Positions 31,401 to 41,523 of a DNA stretch of 64,000 bases are shown one piece after another. The stretch comes from Saccharina japonica (taxonomy: Eukaryota; Sar; Phaeophyceae; Laminariales; Laminariaceae). The stretch spans positions 2,731-66,730 of the forward strand of contig MEHQ01002147.1 of the NCBI GenBank assembly GCA_008828725.1. The letters are read 5' to 3'. A model generated the notes under the pieces. The model saw only the letters and a program-made list of their open reading frames with translations. It did no database searches and was not told the DNA's origin. Position 1 is the first letter of the stretch. Each line of letters starts with the position of its first letter. Made by a program: the position numbers and the translations under genes.

Positions 31401-34400
31401 TACTGCTCTGTCCGACTCGAACCCCTCGAGCTACTCGTATAATAGGAGGTACAATCAGAACCGTCGGCGCCCGGCTAGGTGAAACAAAAAAGGCTTCTCG
31501 GTCCACGCCGTCGCCCGCGTCTTTCGCGTTTCTCCCCGTGTTTTTCAATGCTGATACCGAAATCATGCGTTTTTAGGGGCATCGAATCGCTCTCGATTTT
31601 CGTTCGAAATAATGCGTGTTTTTGATGATCGGTATCGAATCAAACTCGATTATCGTTCGAAATAATGTTTTTCTTCTGCTTATGAGTATCGAATCGCACT
31701 CTATATTCCTTCATTACTATCGTTCGGTATTCAACACTGCAAGCAGTAATGGCGATGAGACCGCTGACCTGGACCGACATCTCCTGCGGCTGCCACAGCG
31801 GGTTGAGGTCGTTCATGACCGTTTCACTCTTGTGCACCTGCAACAGAAAAACCCAGACATACATGTATACATAGGCGGCACCATACCAACGTGCAGGGAA
31901 AAAAACGAGAGTGATGTCTGCTGCTGTGCACCGGTGTGTGCCTGTTGTCATATGTCTGTTGACATGCCAATTTTTTTCGAGAGCCATGATCACGACGGCA
32001 CGGTAACGAAAAATAATGAACGACGACAAGGCGCAATAAGAGACACAGATAGGCATATCCGGCTCGATTTCTTGCACCACATCGTTGTAAGCACAAGGCG
32101 ACAATCCGCACTTTGCCAACGACGCGAAAGACGCAACGCCACGCTCGGTCGACTACACTGGACCTCCTCGAGAGCTGCCGTAGGGGCAGGTGCGCGATCG
32201 GTGTAACAGAAGGTGCCTTGCAGGGTATCTACTCCATATGTAGACAGGAACGGTACAGTATTGAAGTAGTAACGTTTATGACATGTGCTCAACGAAACGA
32301 TAACGCCAAAACAGGAGCGAAGAGGTAGAGCAGCCCAGGGCCCGTTTCTTCTCCTGTTGCCAACGAAAACAAAAACTAGTGGTATGTAGCCAAAAAGCGG
32401 CAGTCTGGGAAAAAGCGGCAGTGCATCGTATTGCAAAGCGGCATCGTTAGCAGCGCGCAAGAAACCGGGAGTCACCCCCCACCTGCTGCCACTTGTCGTC
32501 CTCCCTCAGCCTTGAGATGGTAAAGAACGGGTCGCTCTTCCCGAACAAGCCGTCTTTGTTGGGCAGCTTGATGCCTCGCATCGTAATACTACATTGGTCG
32601 GCACAGGAAGCCACTTCTTCCGCTCGGATGATCATCACGCCCCTTTCTCCGAGTCCAAGCAAGCAGAGCACCCACACGGCGGTTACGACGAACAAGCACG
32701 AACATTTAGAAGAAGAAAAAACGAAAACGCAAAAAAAACATAACAAATGCAAAAGTGCAAAAATGAAGAAAACAAAAAAAAAAAGCAAAAATGAAAAAAT
32801 GCAAAAATGCAAAAATACAAAAACACAAAAATACAAAAATGCAAAAATGCAGAAATACAAGAAAGAAGAATGAAAAAATGTAAAAGTGCAGCAAAAAAAC
32901 AAAAAGAAGTTGTTTTTCTTCGGTTGCTCCGCTTTTCGTGCAGCCTTTCATGTAGCCCGCCCCTCGGCAAAAAACAAAAGGGGCTGTACATGAGGGTATG
33001 TATCTTCGGGCAGGGCTGTTCGTGGGGTTGAGGCAACGTATCTCGTCGTTTAGCTCGTGCCATTTTTTCGGTGTCCTCCGGCTTTCCTCTCGTCTTCAAT
33101 AACAGCGCGTGTTAAACAGCTGTGGTTTGGCAGCGCAGATTCTCAAGGCCTTCGCCCCTAGACGCAAAGGACGCACAATATCTCCTCGCACTGCCGTGAT
33201 GATAAGCAGCACGGCTACTGGTGCACCAACACCTCTGCGGCTTACTTCAAAACGTAGGTAAAGCCTAGCTAAGGATGGGGCAAGAAAAGTACCAGGCCGT
33301 CGATTCCCTCCATGCCTGCGGTGCGACGGGCACCAAGTCTTTGAACACGCGTGCCGCCTATCTGCCAGCACTGCTGCCATGGATTTCCTGCCTCCGCACC
33401 AGCTCACGAACCTTGATGTCAAAGCCAGGATCAGCCGAGAGACACGAACTGCTCCTCCACAACCCCATATGCATAAAGCGAGCCGCCATACTTCCACAGC
33501 TGTGGGGCTATCTCTGGCCAGCACCTTTGGAATGGCGTCGTTCACGTCACGCTTGCACGTCCATCCTCATCACGTTATCTACCGCTTCCCTGTACCGTTC
33601 CTACTTTTCCCTCTCAAGGTATCAGAGAAATGGGCAAGAGCATTCCTGCAGGACGGTTGTCTCACCCCTGACGCCAATCGAATCTATCGCCTACCCCCTA
33701 CACCATATAGGCTGCTGCTAGACTTACTCAGCCAACCGCCCTGACCTGTCCCTTGAGCTGCCTTATCCCCTACCATACGGCTAGACTTACTTGGCCAAGC
33801 GTCCTGACCTGTCCTTCAGCTGCTCAACCACGCTCCTACCGGGCGCCGACATGAGGGTCCCGAGCGTAAACTCCGACTTTCCCAGCCCGTCGTCGTCGGT
33901 AACGGTGTCGTCATCGTAGATCTTCACCTGTGTGCAGGGACGCAACCGTTTCAAAATACCCAGAAAGTATCCGTAGTATGTTGTGTCGCGTTAGGGTATA
34001 AGCCGTGCCATGCCATACCATAAGCGCAGACATCGCCAAGAGCCGATGTCTACGGGTGTTCGATGGAGAACAAGCGCTGAACCATGAACACGTACTGCTG
34101 TTGGCAGTCAGTAGTCGATTCGTACGAGCAGGGGGAGCAGCGCGTTTAGGGGTACATTTTTGTTGTGTTGCTAGTGGACCGTATCGCCATGTTATAGCTG
34201 ACGATGCAATCAGTGATTATTTTCGCGGTCCAAACGATGGCTCTTCGACAACGATACGACGTAGTACATTTTCGTTCGTGGCGTTCCCTTGCGACAGCCC
34301 CTTCGCCAAGCTACCAAACATTCCAGCACCAACCCAAACAAACGCGCTCAACGGAGCTGTGACCGATCAAAGTCAACCCAAATCAACCCAACCCAACCCA

Positions 34401-37400
34401 ACCCAACTCGAGCCAACATACGTATCTCAACTCAACCCGACCATACCCTTATCAGGTTTCCATCTAACTCGCCTTGATGTGCTGGGTCTCGTTGAAGGAA
34501 TAGTCGAAAAGGAATTGCCGTGTGAACTCGGGGTCCGAAGTGTTTCCGATCGTCTCCGTTCGACCGACCTCCCTGAGGCGTCATGATGCACGGGCATCGG
34601 CACGCGCACAACGAGAACAAGCCGGACGTTCCACAAAATGAAAAAAGACAACGACAACGGTAAATGAAGGAGAAACAGAACAAACGATATTGAAGACGAT
34701 TCATGTATGACGGCATTTCCCCATAGATATTTTTTGGGGGGAAAGGGTGCAGTCCACATAATTTCAGTACAACTTATGAAAAAATAGAATAAAAATATCA
34801 TTTTATTGGATAAACACGATTTCTAAACAATATTATTATTCATTTTATTAATAGAAGGGCTCCGCATGGGTGTCGCCGGCACTTATGCTTCGGATAGGAA
34901 AATAGACTTCAGTCTAATTCATGTTTCGAGATCTGATTACGAACAGGATCAATTCGATGCAAAGTGTTGCATGAAGGAAGGAAGGCAATGCCAAATAAAC
35001 TAAGTGTTTTTCACAGGATCAATGAGGCCAATCAATGCCAAGTAGTGTATATGATGAAGGAAAATTGCCAAGTGTGTCAGCAGCCAGAACAGTCTAATTC
35101 ACCACGCGCGAAAATGGAGCTATGAACTAACTCTCGAAACGAAAAATGCCTTGCATAAATAAGTCGAGCTTTTTGTTGCCGTATTGCACTGTACAAAGAC
35201 TGCTGTGCTTGCTGCTGCAGTACAGAAGTAGTACTCGAAATCCCGTCGAGGCAAGGCGGGCGGGGTGGAAGAGACTGAAGGCGACCCGCCCAGGGAGGTA
35301 GTCGGGAGAAAGCGGTCGCGACCTCGAGACCGAGATATCGAAGAGAAGAGAAGAGATATCGAAGCACACAACGACAATAAAAGACGAGATCGCAGCACGA
35401 ATCTTCCAGGGTAGATCAAGTATGTCTATGTACCGAATGGACTTTTTTACATCGGCCACGCTTTCTCTTCCGGCCGCGGGTCTTTTTCTCGTGCTCTCCG
35501 CTGCGGGGCACGCCGGAAGGCTCTGCCACTGTATGTATTATCCCACACATTCTGGGAATAAAAAATCCTAGCTCCAAGATACCTGGTGCTCATGAATTTC
35601 CAGGCGCAATCGCCAAGAATTAACGCTTTACGCCTACATCACTCTGGACGTAAGCGTAAGGACCGTTTGACTATGAGAACCGTTGGAGTATAAGGACCGT
35701 TGGGTCATGAGTACAAATTTCAAATGGTCATTATGTTTCCGCCCAAAGTGGTCTAGTCCAGTTCGCCGAGGGCACGCTGGCTCGTCTCCGACACCCGACC
35801 ACCGAAGCGAGGGGGATAACTTCTACTTTGGTTGTCTGCTGTTTGCTATACGGGGGGGGACTTTCGTTTTTGCTGTCTGCTTGCGGCTGTGGCGCTGTGG
35901 CTCATTGGTAGTCCGTTCTCCTCGAAATCGAAAATCACATATACCAGGTACGTTCGTACGTCCATATTCATATTATATTTGCTGTTGTCGGTGCCCGGTA
36001 TGGGAGTGTTTGGGGCGAGTCCACCGATACGATATGTGATGTCAGCAAAAGCGAAAAAACAGAGTTTGGAGTACCGACAAAAGTCAACCCACGTTTAGCA
36101 CCTAAACTCATTAATTAACGTCGGGTTAGCGATCGAGTGTGTACTTTGAAATAATAATACTCGAAGGCGGTCTTGCGTGCGTTGCCCCTACGGCTATTGT
36201 CTTCTCTTCAACATATAAAGAATACCTGGTGCGTACTGTACCTCCATCACACTCCCACACTCCCACATGTTCCAACTCTAAAATTCAGCACGATACTGTA
36301 TGCCTAGCAAAAACGTATTTTATACTTGATACGAGGTACTACTTGTACCAGGTGTATATACCAGGTACTGCTTGTATAATACCAGGCACAAGATCCAATC
36401 AGTTGTGGTACAACGTTTTTTCAGCTAAGGCCGCCCGCTCAACGAGCTATTTTGTGGGTCCGTTTCCACCACAAACGCCAAACCAACCAATGGAAACCAC
36501 GAAAAATCAGGATCGCTAAAGGTCAACCAAGAAATTTTACAATGAAGATCGAAACGCCAACCAACAAACTTTCCCTTGCGGGAGGGATGCTGATATGCTA
36601 ATGGCTCAGCAGCAGGCAGCAGGCAACACTACTATTAATACTCGTAGAGCATACTATTACGGGAGAACATAGTAAATAGGACCAAATATTGTTAGTGAAA
36701 ATAGTAAAATATATAGGTTTTTGTATAAACCGTAGGTCCTATTTACTATGGCTGTTTACTGCCAGCTTGTAATTGACGCACGGAGTGTCTGTCAACCACT
36801 TTCTCTAGTAAAAGTACGATACGAATGAGATATGATAATAACTATTCAATAGCCCAGCAGCGGTACGATTGCACGTATATACTGTTGTGCTGGGCTGCTC
36901 GGCTTTGCACGTAAATTCATTACGTACGGTTGTATCATATGATATAAAGACTTGCAGCAGCTATTGAGTAGCATAGTAGGAGTTGTTGTAGACATGTATG
37001 GCCGGCATCGTACCAAGTGGGGACAGGGTGCCAGGTGGGGCTTCCGGCGGCTCCTGCGAGGAAATGACTTATGTTTCTGCACCATTACGTGGAAGCAGGT
37101 TGCCAAAGGGGATGGACCCACTGCGATTTTTATTTGATCTGATTGGCTTAGGGTTAGGGTTCGGGTCAGTTGTTATATTCGTCTTGTACACAGTGTGTAT
37201 CAACCGCCATTTTCTTGAATAAGTGGTGGGCATCCCTCCCTGCCACTGCGGGGTCAAAGTAGCGAATGGGAGCAGGGTGCCAGGTGGCAAAAAAAAACAT
37301 GCAACGCCGAACAGCCCAGCACGCACACACATGCGTTTTTTTACCGCTGCGCTGGCGGAATTGGCCCTAACCTAACCTTGTTAATAATCAACCAATGTTA

Positions 37401-39468
37401 GGGCTAGTCCTCTTCGTCTTGTACTTCGTGCACATTGTGCGTCAACTGTTATCTCGGATACGGTAAAGCTCTATATACCGAAATAATTCGTGCTACGAAA
37501 GAGTAAGTTTTTAACTTATCAATAGTACGAGGCTCTGAAGATTTAACTGAAATAGTATAGTTGACGAAAAAAAACATAATTCCGTACCAAACTTTGAGCG
37601 AATTTATATACTTCAGTTCACAGGGACAAGATATAATACAAGATACAGTGTAGGCTTTGATGATTTACCTGCAATGGTTGACGCCAAAAAATACTTATTT
37701 CGTGCTGAAGGAGGAGGAGACGGGAGCGGGGACGGAGACACCACTCGACCGCGTACGGAGGGCGGTGTGGGGGATGCTGTATGCCGATGACGCCGGCGTT
37801 GTATCGAGGTCCGCCGACGGACTGGCGAGGATGATGACCATTATCGTGCAGGTGTTTGGGGAGTTCGGGCTGACGGTGTCGGAGAAGAAGACGGAGACTC
37901 TCCTGATGCGCGTAAAGGAGAAGCAGCCAACACCGCCCCCGCCGCCGCTGACCATCGAAGCAGCGGGGCAGAAATACACCCAAACCCTCGAGTTCCGGTA
38001 CCTGGGCGGCCTCGTCAACGAACATGGCGACCTCACCCGGGAGATCAACTTCAGGAGCAGAGCAGCGTCGGCGTGCGTCAGGAGGTATGGCCCGGAGCTC
38101 TTCGATAGGCCGGGAGCACCGTTTCGACTCAAGGCCCGCCTGCTTCAAGCGGAGGCGATGGAGGCACTGCTGTACGGTTGCATGACATGGGCCCCACGTC
38201 GCGACCACTACCGACTGCTGCGGACGATACACCACCGGCTGCTGCTGCGAGTTATTGGGTACCAGCGCAAGCAAGGCACCTACCGGCAGCTGTCCTACGC
38301 CCAGACCCTGAAGAGGGTCGGGTGCCAGAGCGTGGAAGCCACTGTCCGGCAGCGGCGCCTGCTGTTCGCGGGGGCCGTGGCAAGGCAGCCAGACGGGCGA
38401 CTCCCGAAACGACTGATGTTCGGGGAGCTGGTGGGGGGGAAGGACCCGCCCGGGGCGGAACTGGCAGACGTGCCTGAAGGACGACTTCAAAGCGTTCGGA
38501 GCTACGCACGGCTCTACGGACGACCAGAGACGTGTCTTCGGAGTCCCGAATTCAGTTTGGGCGGAAGCAGCGAAAGTGAAGGGAGGAAGGCAGTGGTACA
38601 AGGGAGTGCTGCAGGGAGCTGAGAGGTTTATGACCTCCTGGCACAAGGACGAAGAGGAGGCTAGCCGGAAACGAGCGACCAAGCGAGAAAAAGAGCGCAG
38701 CAACGATAAAGAGACACCAAGAACCAACGGGACGGGAGGGGTGCGGAAGAAGGGCGAATCGGCGAGGGAAGGAAACAAGCGAGAAATGGCGGACCGAGTG
38801 GCGCGATATGTGCCGGATTGACTGTCCTGGACTGTTTGTTTGTTTGTTTGTTTTGTTCCTTTTCCCCCTCCCCCCCACCGCCGCACCATTGCACCACCCC
38901 CTCGGGATGACATGTCAATGTGTTGTCTCTGCGGTCTTGTTTGTTTGAGTGTTTGCTTGTACTTTTGACTTGTCTCTTTGTCTTTGTCTTTGTCTTTTTC
39001 CCTTCGTTGTTTTTGACCATTTGCAGTTACACTGCTCGCAGGCCGGGGGTACATCAGTCACACGGGACCATAGTTCCCTTCCCCCGTATCATGTCTGCGT
39101 TTATAATCGGGGTGGAGGACTCGATTTGTTTGCCTGACCGGCGTGAACCCGGCACGGAACACCCCGGCATTATAGGGGCACCAAGATAGAATCAGGGGGC
39201 GTGTACCCCCGATTGGTGATGTTGACTTTTCCATTTTTATTTTTACCTTCACATAGCGTGTAGAGGGGAGCTGAGGGCTCCAGACTATCTGTTTTTTTTT
39301 ACTGGCTTTGATCGCTTTGCGGACCCTTCGGGTTCCACTTTTATTTCAGTATACCTTTTTTTGGGTAAGTTAGCCTGTGACCACGGGAATCGACCGTGTC
39401 AAGTGTTGGATTAGTACGGACAGATGGAGGTACTAGATAGAGAGACCGACACGGTTTTTAATGTGAAG

Positions 39469-39504
<36 letters not shown>

Positions 39505-41116
39505 TACATATCATTAATAAGATTAACTTGAGACTTTGCGTTATATATATGTATTTTGCTTCTCCCCATTATTTTCTTTCTCGTGCTTTCCTTCTAAGAT
39601 TAAGCTACCATACGGTTCTGAAGAGTTAACCCAAGTGCTTGACGAAGAAATTTAGTTAACCCAAGTGCTTGACGAAGAAATTTCATAATTTCGTACTCCG
39701 TACATACGATACTATATACCAGGTATTATTTACAACAATAGAAATATAATTCAATGTTTTCGCAATTCAGGGACACGATATATATATACATATACTGGCT
39801 GTATCACACCTGGTACTTCGTACTACACTGCCGTTGTCGTACGTACCGCATTAATGATATCTATTTTCTCATCTTGCGTCATACTTGGATTTTACTTCCC
39901 CCCTTTCTTTCTTTTCTTTCTTTTCTTTTCTTTCTCTTTTTTCTGTATCCCTTTCTTTCCCGCAATTCGCCGAGTGGGTTGTGTACGTTCTGTCGGGTTT
40001 GTGTGTGTGTCCTGTTTTTCGTACCCAGTACGCTTGGTACGCGATGGGTTTCTTTCGTGTTTGCTATCTGCTCTGTCCCGCAGTCTATGGCCACAGCCGA
40101 CCTGGCATCTCGCTAGTTAGGATGAAGAATTAGCACGGACACTGGTGTGCTCTATTATCAATATAATGCCATAGTGTGCTATGATAGATGTCGATGGGCG
40201 GAAGGCACTTATCAATAATAATGTGAAGAACACACACAACGCAATACAACGCCAGGTTCAAAATATACACGCTCATACAACAATAGACCAAATACAACAT
40301 TATGCTGGTATGATATACGTACCAGGTATCTATCGTACCAGTATGATATGTGTGTATTTCCAGGTTCTTCACATTAACCCGCTCGAGACTTTGGGGTGCA
40401 AAATTGACGATAAAAGATGGCGATTACAACTAAGGCAAAGTTTTTTTGGAGGGTCATACGTACCCCATTTTGTTTTTAAGGTCATAACACATGTAGACTC
40501 GTAAGGCCATTGCATCATTGGGGCATGGCATGATACAATGGTTGCAATGCTAGAAGTCGTGCGGCACGGGCGCAACACGACCCTACCCCTACCCCTACTG
40601 CTGTGTGCTCGCGCTCCTTTCAGATGTTGGAAACGCCAAATTTATAATTGTGTTACTCGCTATCTCGGGCGCCCAGTCCCAAGAAAGCGTTATTTCTACC
40701 CGTCGACATCCAGCACACAGCACACCCAGTGACCGTGTTGATTCTCCATCTTAGAGAGATACAAGCTCCGTGGTACGTATCTATTACCGAGGTAGATGCA
40801 TTGCTGTAATACGAGCAACGAGCAGGAAATGCGCAGTACGACTACAATAAGGGACGTTACTCCCGTGCTCTGACTCAGGTATCCCGGTTTCTTGCAGAGG
40901 GTCGGTGGGGTTTTACACTATGATATGCATACGAATGGTACGTTATGGTATACGACTACTCATCATTCTTCATGATGAGGTCTCTTGGTGTGCTCGTTTG
41001 TTTGCGAGAAGGCTCACTCACGTGTACTTGATCTTGCCGTGCTTGCCGCCTGGATGGCCCAAGCTCACCACAGCGAACGGGTCAGACTTAGATAGCAGGT
41101 CTGCTCTCTTGAGACC
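18504..41116 (-). CDS. CPNE: Copine (two C2 domains plus VWA/copine domain), 12 exons, 5' end missing
   Basis: Copines are cytosolic Ca2+-dependent phospholipid-binding proteins recruited to membranes. Exons 5'-3': 41022-41116, 34473-34572, 33791-33927, 32483-32642, 31769-31837, 27823-27966, 25390-25503, 23137-23351, 22614-22833, 22046-22123, 20590-20694, 18504-18722 (stop); phases agree at all eleven junctions. C2A: LLSKSDPFAVV, EVGRTETIGNTSDPEF, VKIYDDDTVTDDDGLGKSEF. C2B: DGLFGKSDPFFTISR, VHKSETVMNDLNPLWQP, CNGDYLRPLRLEVWDWDSDG. VWA: VAIDFTGSNGHPSHPLSLHH with the metal-site DxTxS, DYDSDKMFPVYGFGGKLG, YDVLLILTDGIINDM, LPLSVVIVGVGQADF, LDGDGG and RDIVQFVPF. The tail (AEIPQQLLKYFTARG) ends in a Pro/Gly-rich stretch. 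Asp ligands of both C2 domains and the metal site are present. The intron after exon 2 uses a GC donor (AAG|GCGAGT). The first coding exon (VELSVSC-type strand) was not found in 41.1-44.9 kb. Confidence 0.95.
19828..19980. repeat. MITE F, diverged copy
   Basis: Ends TTTACGGGGGGCCGTAGTAA and TATATGGTCCCCAGTAAGAG form imperfect inverted repeats around an AT-rich centre containing AATATTTGGTCGCCTA. The family consensus end is TTACGGGGGACCATAGTAAA. Located in the last copine intron. Confidence 0.55.
20055..20425. repeat. Minisatellite of 22-24-bp units GGCATGCCTTATTGGGTGATAA
   Basis: About 16 imperfect units combine TTATTGGGTGATAAGGC with the palindromes GGCATGCC and GGCACGTGCC. It lies in the copine intron between exons 11 and 12. 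The alternation of GCATGC and CACGTG palindromes lets either strand fold into many small hairpins. Confidence 0.85.
21353..21436. mobile_element. Palindromic MITE E (TA-CCACTCTG), copy
   Basis: It starts TACCACTCTGAATCTAAATA and ends TTCCGGGTCAGAGTGGTA, with inverted ATATAAGCACC/ACGTTCCTTAT-like arms. It is directly preceded by TACCTGG, giving TACCTGGTACCACTCTG. Copine intron 10. Confidence 0.75.
23985..24175 (+). repeat. CAC/ACC/CAT microsatellite
   Basis: A long imperfect run of CACCAC, ATCACC and CATCACC triplets. It lies in the copine intron between exons 7 and 8 and is responsible for His/Thr-rich open frames, which are not genes. Confidence 0.9.
24983..25190. mobile_element. TIR element with AGGGCCC ends, short copy with internal hairpin
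   Basis: Ends AAGGGCCCATATTAACGA and TCGTTAAAACGGGCCCTTA are inverted repeats. The middle (about 25047-25135) is a second, tighter hairpin with arms CTTTTCATTGGTCAACACAC and its complement. A longer element with the same ends lies at 45674-46488. Copine intron between exons 7 and 8. Confidence 0.75.
25734..25823. mobile_element. Palindromic MITE E, diverged copy
   Basis: It starts TACCGCTCTAGCCGGAAATA and ends TCGGTCCAGGGCGGTA, with AAGGACCG / TGGTCTTT inner arms and an (AT)n centre. Confidence 0.6.
26515..26640. repeat. GATCTAGATCA-rich repeat
   Basis: Repeated GATCTAGATC words with short spacers (ATCACGATTTAGATCATCGA and similar). Copine intron 6. Confidence 0.75.
26795..27200. repeat. 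GATGATCTGTCA minisatellite in three blocks
   Basis: The 12-bp unit AGATGATCTGTC is repeated in three blocks (about 26795-26880, 26930-27005, 27050-27195), with variants CTGTTAG and ATATGTC. The blocks are separated by a conserved spacer GTGTGAACAGTTCAATTGTTCAC or similar followed by GGCTTGCTCGAGCTAGATC. The whole spacer-block unit is therefore itself triplicated. Confidence 0.85.
27340..27580. repeat. TATCGATA-rich TGTTGGA element, copy 2
   Basis: It starts AGTGTTGGAAATCGTATCGT and ends TTCGATATCCAACACTATTA, with the same GGCATCCCCTTGTTTTTAT and GAACGAAAGCTTCCATGT middle as the copy at 11.7 kb. Confidence 0.65.
28018..28795 (+). repeat. Tandem array of about ten units of TTAA-flanked repeat C
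   Basis: Ten occurrences of the ACTACTTGGA signature, spaced about 73-80 bp, each with GGTCCCATATTTGGGGACAA before it and TTTTTTCAGTTCTGAATGGG after. Junctions in the first units are GGGTTAA; later ones drift to GGGTTCAGAAC. In dispersed copies the same unit is single and flanked by TTAA. It lies in the copine intron between exons 5 and 6. Reading frames through it (up to 200 aa on +) are repeats of the same 25 residues and not genes. Confidence 0.9.
29405..30645. mobile_element. Fold-back element with nested inverted repeats, about 1.2 kb
   Basis: The outer arms (about 29470-29790 and 30290-30625) are inverted copies: AACCGTTTTTGTTACAGTTC versus the complement of CGAACCGTAACAAAAACGGT, and GAGGAGAACCGGGGCTCACT versus AGTGAGCCCTGGTTCTCCTC. 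Inside are two smaller palindromes (about 29800-30045 and 30055-30285), each with a GCTCGCC/GGCGAGC end and an ACGTGAACATTCAAGAC-type centre. No transposase is encoded. Copine intron between exons 5 and 6. Confidence 0.8.
30746..30842. mobile_element. TTAA-flanked MITE (piggyBac-like ends), copy 2
   Basis: It starts TTAACCCTTATAGGACTTGA and ends ACTGCAGTTCTAAAAGGGTTAA-type sequence, with a CCCGTTTTGGGGACAAA inverted pair around GGAATTAGAC. A diverged repeat C (about 30650-30735) abuts its left side. Confidence 0.8.
31095..31177. mobile_element. Palindromic MITE E, well preserved copy
   Basis: It starts TACCACTCTGCCAAGGAATA and ends TTTCTGAACAGAGTGGTA; inner arms ATATAAGCACCGTT / AACGGTGCTTATAT are perfect complements. 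It is preceded by TACCAGG. Confidence 0.85.
32720..32890 (+). repeat. A-rich octamer microsatellite (AAAAATGC)n
   Basis: Repeated CAAAAATGCAAAAATACAAA words, about 170 bp. On the copine sense strand it is a T-rich run ending about 75 bp upstream of the exon 4 acceptor. Confidence 0.85.
36657..36768. repeat. MITE F copy
   Basis: Ends TTACGGGAGAACATAGTAAA and TCCTATTTACTATGGCTGTT are inverted; the centre holds GGACCAAATATTGTTAGT and AAATATATAGGTTTTTGT. Very similar to 43503-43603; related to 19828, 53503 and 54590. Copine intron 1. Confidence 0.7.
37141..37706. other. Left flank of the LINE insertion
   Basis: AT-rich copine intron. The segment 37524-37620 (GGCTCTGAAGATTTAACTGA ... CATAATTCCGTACC) resembles the LINE's right flank at 39605-39720 (GGTTCTGAAGAGTTAACCCA ... 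CATAATTTCGTACTCC), so related sequence lies on both sides of the element. Confidence 0.45.
37707..38821 (+). pseudogene. LINE reverse transcriptase, C-terminal part, frameshifted
   Basis: The first frame (to about 38440) contains the RT palm motif MLYADDAGVVSRS, then GLTVSEKKTETLLM, YLGGLVNEHGDLTREINFRS and KARLLQAEAMEALLYGCMTW, as in non-LTR retrotransposon reverse transcriptases after the catalytic YxDD. The reading then moves to another frame near the G7 run at 38433-38440 and continues with WQTCLKDDFKAFG, GGRQWYKGVLQGAERFM and SWHKDEEEASRKR, a typical C-terminal end, to a stop at 38819-38821. Finger and endonuclease domains are absent: the copy is 5'-truncated near 37707. It lies antisense inside the copine intron between exons 1 and 2. 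A single frameshift beside a homopolymer may be real decay or a base-calling error. Confidence 0.88.
37707..39505 (+). mobile_element. 5'-truncated non-LTR retrotransposon with (AAC)n tail
   Basis: RT remnant (37707-38821), then about 640 bp of 3' UTR with TTTG-rich and TTTGTC-rich stretches, a TACACTGCTCGCAGGCCGGG block, and the end TTTTTAATGTGAAGACAACA leading into an (AAC)n microsatellite (39469-39503). Truncation at the 5' end and a 3' microsatellite tail are typical of target-primed reverse transcription. The same tail without the rest occurs at 6484-6590. Confidence 0.85.
39626..39685 (+). repeat. 30-bp tandem duplication
   Basis: AGTTAACCCAAGTGCTTGAC plus GAAGAAATTT occurs twice without spacer, directly downstream of the LINE tail. 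Confidence 0.85.
40088..40245 (+). repeat. Repeat P, copy 1 (TAATGTGAAGAACAC end)
   Basis: GGATGAAGAATTAGCACGGA, then GATGTCGATGGGCGGAAG, then AATAATGTGAAGAACACACA. The copy at 59798-59905 matches but lacks about 35 bp (CTATTATCAATATAATGCCA and following) present here. The TAATGTGAAGA end resembles the LINE tail, so this may be a LINE-mobilised element. Confidence 0.6.
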
Positions 41117-41440
41117 CTGCCCATGCGTGCGGCGTGTGCGGAAACGAACAACGAACACGTCATCAGCATCACGTTATGTTGCTAGTAACAGAGCAAGAAA
41201 TGTCGGAGGAAGAAATGTCGGCAGGACTACAGCACACAAGACTGTTAATACTAGCACCGTAGACTAGATCTAGCGTGCAGTATACTAACTATACTATAAT
41301 ATGAACAGGCACTCACTGCTGCACACCGTACGTACATACATTATGATATCGGTAAATGGAAAACTAAGGTTCTAGAATGCCCGCTGGGCATGGACACTTA
41401 CTTACAGTATGGGCCCGCCCGCAAGAAACACCCACGTATA

Positions 41441-41523
41441 TACCACTATGTACCGAAATAAAAGCACCATTTATTCATTAAAAATCAATAAAAGGGTGCT
41501 TATATTTCGGGACGGAGTGGTAC
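41441..41523. mobile_element. Palindromic MITE E copy
   Basis: It starts TACCACTATGTACCGAAATA and ends ATATTTCGGGACGGAGTGGTA, with inner arms AAAAGCACC / GGGTGCTTATA. Confidence 0.75.

Noticed and set aside
32447..33099. Phe-rich open frames of 81-151 aa on the minus strand
   Set aside because: They arise from the A-rich octamer repeat; only the segment 32483-32642 is a real copine exon.
33096..33744. Three overlapping frames of 121-149 aa in a copine intron
   Set aside because: No family pattern in any of the three and no splice logic; openness on both strands suggests chance in GC-balanced sequence, though an old inserted gene fragment cannot be excluded.
37145..37165. Telomere-like TTAGGGTTAGGG
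   Set aside because: Only two to three units, inside a copine intron.
37618..39054. 478-aa open frame on the minus strand, the longest in the window
   Set aside because: It runs antisense through the LINE reverse transcriptase and its 3' UTR, has no domain pattern, and its composition is that of a reverse-complemented GC-rich gene. The plus-strand RT motifs explain the openness.
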